Source: GCA-020356105 sp041602815 | GTDB lineage: Bacteria > Pseudomonadota > Alphaproteobacteria > UBA8366 > JADFVY01 | Assembly (NCBI GenBank): GCA_041602815.1 | Contig: JBFIFO010000164.1 | Coordinates: forward strand, 1-8,279 | Length of the DNA: 8,279 nt | Reading direction: 5' to 3' | Shown: one piece after another, positions 5,597 to 8,279 of the stretch | How positions within the stretch are numbered: position 1 is the stretch's first letter | Layout: each line of letters starts with the position of its first letter | The notes under the pieces: generated by a model | What the model was told of the DNA's origin: nothing | The model's database searches: none | What the model saw: the letters and a program-made list of their open reading frames with translations, nothing else | Program-made: the position numbers and the translations under genes

Positions 5597-5664
5597 GGGA
5601 GCCGGTAGACAATGTACCCACCTCTAGAAATCAGGGGCGTCCACAGATGGCACCGGGAATCGTT

Positions 5665-5703
5665 GTCCCCGGAAATCCGGAGTTCGTCCCCCGAATTCCG
5701 GAT
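5665..5703 (+). repeat. GTCCCCGGAA-type repeat with a 12-bp hairpin
   Basis: GTCCCCGGAAATCC is followed by ATCCGGAGTTCG (5675-5686), the loop TCCCC and CGAATTCCGGAT (5692-5703), a 12-bp stem with one G-T. The CCCCGG and GTCCCC elements match the units of the array at 7143-7214, so this looks like a degenerate outlying copy. It may also stop transcription coming from the membrane-protein gene. Apart from this, 5597-5909 shows only a weak TATCAT -10-like box at 5754-5759. Confidence 0.5.
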
Positions 5704-5909
5704 ATCGAATTTGAGCAAAACATTTGGTCGTTCCCCGATCCGCCATTTACCGCTATCATTTCGCCAGTCCGAGGCGGGCTAAGAAATTTCCACGAGATCT
5801 GGACATCATCTGTCCCGAAGACCCTGACGACGGCGCGGGGCGCACGCATGTCCATACAGCGGATGGTAGCTGCGGCTGCGCATTCGCCCGGGAAAGACAG
5901 GGGGTCGAT

Positions 5910-6926
5910 ATGGCGGCAGCATACACAATGGACGACGAATTCGCGGCGCTGGCTGAGCTGGCAAAGGCTCGCCGCCGAGTGGTGCAGGACATGTTTTCCG
6001 GAACCCGTCTGCGCTTCAAACAGGGAGAGATGGAGAAGACTAAGACATCGCTGAAAAAGGATGGCAAGAGCCTGTACAAAGACGCAAAAACCCTGGCTGG
6101 CAGGGGCGGCGGTCAAGCGACGACGACGGCCTCGTCGGCCGGGATCGGGGGCGGCGCGCAAGACTTCATCGGCGGCTCTGCCGGCGTTGACGTCAAAGAC
6201 CTGGAAGCCGCGCTCGGCCTCCAGGCGAAAAAGGAGCTAATGGCCGAGATCACGCCGGTTGTCGGTTTGCTGACGAGCGCGGGCAACCTCGCCAAGGCCA
6301 TCAAGGCCGTAAAGGACGACTCGCAGAACCTCTACCGCTTCAACAGCTACAAGAGCGGTTTCATGACCGGTGACGCGCAAAAGGCCGCGGAGGCGGTCAA
6401 GTCGGTCATCGAGCGCGACCTGGCCATGCATTCGGTGGATCTTGCGCGCGAGTCCGTTGCGACGGGCGCCAAGATCGCGGGCCTGTTCACTGTTGTCGGC
6501 ACCGGCGCGACGGCTGGAATCGGGCTGGCCAACACCCTGGCGAAGCTTGGCCTGAAACTGGCCAGGCTTGGCATGGACATCAAGCAGATGAACGCGGGCA
6601 ACGCCCGCCTGAAGACGCCGCAAACTTTGGACATGACGGTGTTTGAGGACTCTCCCGTCCTGGGCTGCTATCTGCTCACCTGTGCCGATACCTCGTCGGT
6701 GGCGCAGTTCTTCATCGCCGATATCGGCCTTCCCGGCTGGATGGAGAGGGTCGAGAAGTTGAAACGAGAGAAGATGGACCCGCTGTTGAAGATAGCGACC
6801 AAGGAACTCGTCTCATCGCCCCTGCAGCTGGAAGGCCTCTCGTCCAACAAGGGCACGTTCGCCGAGCCGGGTTTCTTCGCGCGCAAAAGGCAGGAGGCCG
6901 TCCGGTACATCAAGAAGCGGTTCTGA
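5910..6926 (+). CDS. Unrecognised 338-residue protein with glycine-rich hydrophobic helices
   Basis: I start it at ATG 5910 (MAAAYTMDDEF), with AGGGGG 5 bases upstream; the frame is open back to about 5724 without a ribosome site. Visible parts are a charged helical N-terminus (residues 8-64, FAALAELAKARRRVVQDM then KTSLKKDGKSLYKDAKTL), a Gly/Ala/Thr-rich linker (64-90, with AGIGGGAQDFIGGSAG), a moderately hydrophobic helix near 113-130 (EITPVVGLLTSAGNLAKAI), and a strongly hydrophobic glycine-rich stretch at 187-221 (AKIAGLFTVVGTGATAGIGLANTLAKL). The C-terminal domain has VFEDSPVLGCYLLTC, then FFIADIGLPGWMERVEKLKREKMDP, and ends FFARKRQEAVRYIKKRF. There is no signal peptide. The hydrophobic hairpin-like centre would suit a membrane-inserting or effector-type protein, but that is inference. 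Repeat-rich DNA lies on both sides and A-rich codons such as AAA and AAG seem commoner here than in neighbouring genes, hints of transfer. Confidence 0.75.
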   Translation: MAAAYTMDDEFAALAELAKARRRVVQDMFSGTRLRFKQGEMEKTKTSLKKDGKSLYKDAKTLAGRGGGQATTTASSAGIGGGAQDFIGGSAGVDVKDLEAALGLQAKKELMAEITPVVGLLTSAGNLAKAIKAVKDDSQNLYRFNSYKSGFMTGDAQKAAEAVKSVIERDLAMHSVDLARESVATGAKIAGLFTVVGTGATAGIGLANTLAKLGLKLARLGMDIKQMNAGNARLKTPQTLDMTVFEDSPVLGCYLLTCADTSSVAQFFIADIGLPGWMERVEKLKREKMDPLLKIATKELVSSPLQLEGLSSNKGTFAEPGFFARKRQEAVRYIKKRF

Positions 6927-6992
6927 GCCGATGGAGCCCATGATCGACTGCGCATGTCGCGGTTGGCACAAGGGCTGACGTCGAGAGCTGAC

Positions 6993-7078
6993 GAATTAAG
7001 GCGAATTAAGGGGACGAATCAAGGGGACAGCGAATCCGAATCAAGGGAACGAATCAAGGGGACGAATCAAGGGGACAG
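6993..7078 (+). repeat. Left array: GAAT(T/C)AAGGGGAC units
   Basis: Copies begin at 6993, 7003, 7015, 7032 (partial), 7038, 7051 and 7064. The unit is GAATCAAGGGGAC with a step of 10-17 bases, most regular (13) at the right end. The units nearest the centre end in GGGGACAG. The array resembles, from memory, intergenic repeats around Y1/REP-associated tyrosine transposases (GGGGACAGTATACTTAATT type). No transposase gene is in the window. Confidence 0.75.
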
Positions 7079-7146
7079 TATACGTATCTCTGTCCAGCCC
7101 CGGGAATCCAATCCGGCACGAAACCTCAATTAAGTATACTGTCCCC
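7071..7146. repeat. 13-bp perfect inverted repeat at the centre of the array
   Basis: GGGGACAGTATAC (7071-7083) and GTATACTGTCCCC (7134-7146) are exact inverse complements separated by 50 bases. Each arm joins the end of one array half, so the whole locus is an extended imperfect inverted repeat. The arms match the core that REP-type Y1 transposases are expected to recognise as a folded single strand; this link is from memory. Confidence 0.7.
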
Positions 7147-7214
7147 GGAACTCTCTGTCCCCGGAACTCTATCCCCGGAACTCGGTGGTCCCCGGGACTC
7201 GGTCCCCGGAACTC
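7143..7214 (+). repeat. Right array: five CCCCGGAACTC units
   Basis: Copies begin at 7143, 7159, 7173, 7190 and 7204; the fourth is CCCCGGGACTC. Steps are 16, 14, 17 and 14 bases. The inverse complement, GAGTTCCGGGG, is a variant of the left-array unit GAATCAAGGGG, so the two arrays face each other. A more distant variant, CCGGGGAATTCCC, follows at 7227-7239. Confidence 0.75.
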
Positions 7215-7218
7215 CGTG

Positions 7219-7247
7219 TTCACTGGCCGGGGAATTCCCGCTACGAT
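7219..7247 (+). promoter_or_regulatory. Candidate promoter for the DUF1963-like gene, at the array edge
   Basis: TTCACT (7219-7224) and TACGAT (7242-7247) are spaced by 17 bases, each a 4/6 match. The spacer holds the palindrome GGGAATTCCC (7230-7239), which could be an operator or just the last repeat variant. Predicted transcription begins near 7254, 27 bases before ATG 7281. Confidence 0.45.
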
Positions 7248-7280
7248 CCGACAGCACACTGAAATCGCGGATTCGACACC

Positions 7281-8000
7281 ATGCGCTACTTCGTCCCCGA
7301 CCTGATATCGCCCAGCCAAAGCGCGGGCGCCGGCGAGTTTGCCGAACGATTCGGGGGGCTCCCCCTCGGCCTTCCCGCGGAGCTGTGGCCGTCCTGTTCG
7401 GACTGTAATCGACCGATGTCGCTCCTCGCACAGCTTCAGCACCATGCGGACCGATTGGATCTGGGAAGGGACGGACGCGTGTTGTTCGTCTTTCAGTGCA
7501 ACTGGGACCCGGGCATGTGCGAGACCTGGTCCGCCAGCTCGGGGGCGAACGCGTGCTTCGTAACCGAACCGGAACAGCTAGCGGGAACTCAAACGCAGAA
7601 CCCAATGGCGGGTCTCCCGCTCGATCCTCTGGTCGAGGTCGCCGGCTGGCTCGAATCCGACGATCGGATCGACGCAGACCTGCAGCAAAGCTTCTATTCG
7701 GAGCAGGCGCATTCCGCGCTTGATGATGAGGTTTGGAACGCGGTCTTCCCGTATACGAAGCTCGGCTCCGTTCCCGCCTGGATACAGAGCCCGGACGAGG
7801 CGCCGAAGGACGGCTGGCAATTCGTCGGGCAGCTGGACACCAGCTATGCGTTCTTCGACGTTGGGGCCGGCATCGATTCCGGCCCCACAGAGACGCAATG
7901 GGGTCCGAACTTCGGAGATCTCGGGCGGGGATACATTTTCCTGCGTCCGTCGGACGACGGCACGCCCCCGCAGGGCCAGTTCTTCTGGCAGTGCAGTTAG
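7281..8000 (+). CDS. DUF1963/YwqG-like protein with a four-cysteine (zinc-type) site
   Basis: The product is 239 residues, starting at ATG 7281 (MRYFVPDL); no strong ribosome site is visible. The N-terminal half reads FGGLPLGLPAELWPSC (24-39), then CSDCNRPMSLLAQL (39-52), RLDLGRDGRVLFVFQC (58-73) and DPGMCETWSASSGANAC (76-92). The C-terminal half repeats the plan: TKLGSVPAWIQ (159-169), WQFVGQLD (179-186), GRGYIFLRP (215-223) and FFWQC (234-238). 'GG.P..P..WP ... LAQ' and 'KLGG.P.WIQ ... GQLD' are hallmarks of the DUF1963/YwqG family. C39-x2-C42 with C73-x6-C80 is placed as in the zinc-binding part of eukaryotic PDCD2-like proteins. It is soluble with no signal peptide. Biochemical role unknown. 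It probably has its own promoter at the edge of the repeat array. Confidence 0.8.
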   Translation: MRYFVPDLISPSQSAGAGEFAERFGGLPLGLPAELWPSCSDCNRPMSLLAQLQHHADRLDLGRDGRVLFVFQCNWDPGMCETWSASSGANACFVTEPEQLAGTQTQNPMAGLPLDPLVEVAGWLESDDRIDADLQQSFYSEQAHSALDDEVWNAVFPYTKLGSVPAWIQSPDEAPKDGWQFVGQLDTSYAFFDVGAGIDSGPTETQWGPNFGDLGRGYIFLRPSDDGTPPQGQFFWQCS

Positions 8001-8130
8001 TACGCGCCGTGCGATTCGAGTTCCGCGGACGAAGTTCCGGGACGGTGAAGTCAATCCTGCCCCACCGCGGGCGCGGCGTCCACGCAAAGCCCCTGCACCG
8101 GCCCCTCCGCTCGCGACGAACCGGCCGCGC
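8001..8130. other. Intergenic stretch without a gene
   Basis: Between the stop at 8000 and the promoter-like site at 8131 I see no gene on either strand. Long minus-strand frames run through here but are complements of the DUF1963-like gene's frame and have no ribosome site. Confidence 0.5.
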
Positions 8131-8159
8131 TCGACAGCGCCGGGGATGCACGGTATGGT
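8131..8159 (+). promoter_or_regulatory. Candidate promoter near the right edge
   Basis: TCGACA (8131-8136, 5/6 match) and TATGGT (8154-8159, 4/6 match) are spaced by 17 bases. Predicted transcription begins about 8166, 46 bases before ATG 8212. Confidence 0.45.
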
Positions 8160-8211
8160 CGGGTGCGAACCCGCCGCGACAACCGTGAGGCCGGGGCGCT
8201 TCGCCTGACCC

Positions 8212-8279
8212 ATGCCCGACTCCGCCGCACCAACCGCCACCCCCCCGCGTCCCCGCCCGCGCAGCGCTACGCGGGGTTC
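8212..8279 (+). CDS. Possible start of a further gene (cut by window end)
   Basis: ATG 8212 opens a frame (MPDSAAPTATPPRPRPR...) that stays open for 22 codons to the window edge. It follows a good promoter candidate, but the ribosome site (GTGAGG about 20 bases upstream) is poor. The visible residues are Pro/Ala/Arg-rich and identify nothing; the end lies beyond the window. Confidence 0.35.
   Translation, partial: MPDSAAPTATPPRPRPRSATRG

Noticed and set aside
5724..5909. N-terminal extension of the 338-residue protein by 62 residues
   Set aside because: It starts at TTG without a ribosome site and runs over the probable promoter region; ATG 5910 has a purine-rich site upstream. Not fully excluded.
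6993..7214. CRISPR array
   Set aside because: Units are 11-13 bases with almost no spacers, not 23-40-base repeats with unique spacers, and no cas gene is present.
7578..8240. 220-residue minus-strand frame opposite the DUF1963-like gene
   Set aside because: It is a GC-driven shadow without ribosome site or recognisable domain, while the + strand has clear family motifs.

Overview
The window is GC-rich chromosomal DNA with short intergenic gaps. Its genes include a CHRD-domain secreted protein, a YCII protein, a 'CCCH + HGG + GNRNALxHG' small protein and a REP pair of the kind that reads as ILSLSKD when translated. Together these suggest a Gram-negative proteobacterium, most likely an alphaproteobacterium, perhaps an environmental or metagenome-derived one. 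That placement is inference from gene style; no rRNA or other marker gene is present.

Layout. 1-891 (+) is the C-terminal part of a surface protein with a coiled-coil stalk followed by YadA-head-like repeats. 1126-1611 (+) is a small exported protein of unknown function. 1772-2062 (-) is a YCII-family protein and 2178-2690 (-) an exported CHRD-domain protein; the latter is divergent from a SAM-dependent methyltransferase at 2917-3765 (+). 3819-4172 (-) is a single-pass membrane protein that ends convergent with the methyltransferase. An AT-rich island (about 4202-4337) lies upstream of it. Next on the minus strand come a 113-residue HGG-type Cys/His protein (4330-4671), an inverted REP pair (4734-4855) and a possible 50-residue gene (4848-5000) with a good promoter. 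5303-5596 (+) encodes a small two-helix membrane protein.

The last third is the accessory-looking part. A 338-residue protein that I do not recognise (5910-6926, +) has repeat-rich DNA on both sides. A GTCCCCGGAA-type hairpin lies upstream at about 5665-5703. Downstream is a two-armed array at 6993-7214: six to seven copies of a GAATCAAGGGGAC unit, a 13-bp perfect inverted repeat, then five copies of CCCCGGAACTC. The array runs directly into a promoter-like site for a 239-residue DUF1963/YwqG-like protein (7281-8000) that carries four cysteines placed like a zinc site, reminiscent of PDCD2. The window closes with a possible promoter and the first codons of another + strand gene.

No single operon dominates; most genes appear to have their own promoters. 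The best candidates for something undescribed are the repeat-bracketed 338-residue gene, the array that apparently supplies DNA for a downstream promoter, the small Cys/His protein with its REP-interrupted upstream mini-gene, and the Cys-loop insertion in the head-repeat surface protein. I saw no CRISPR array, tRNA, rRNA, integrase or intact transposase gene.
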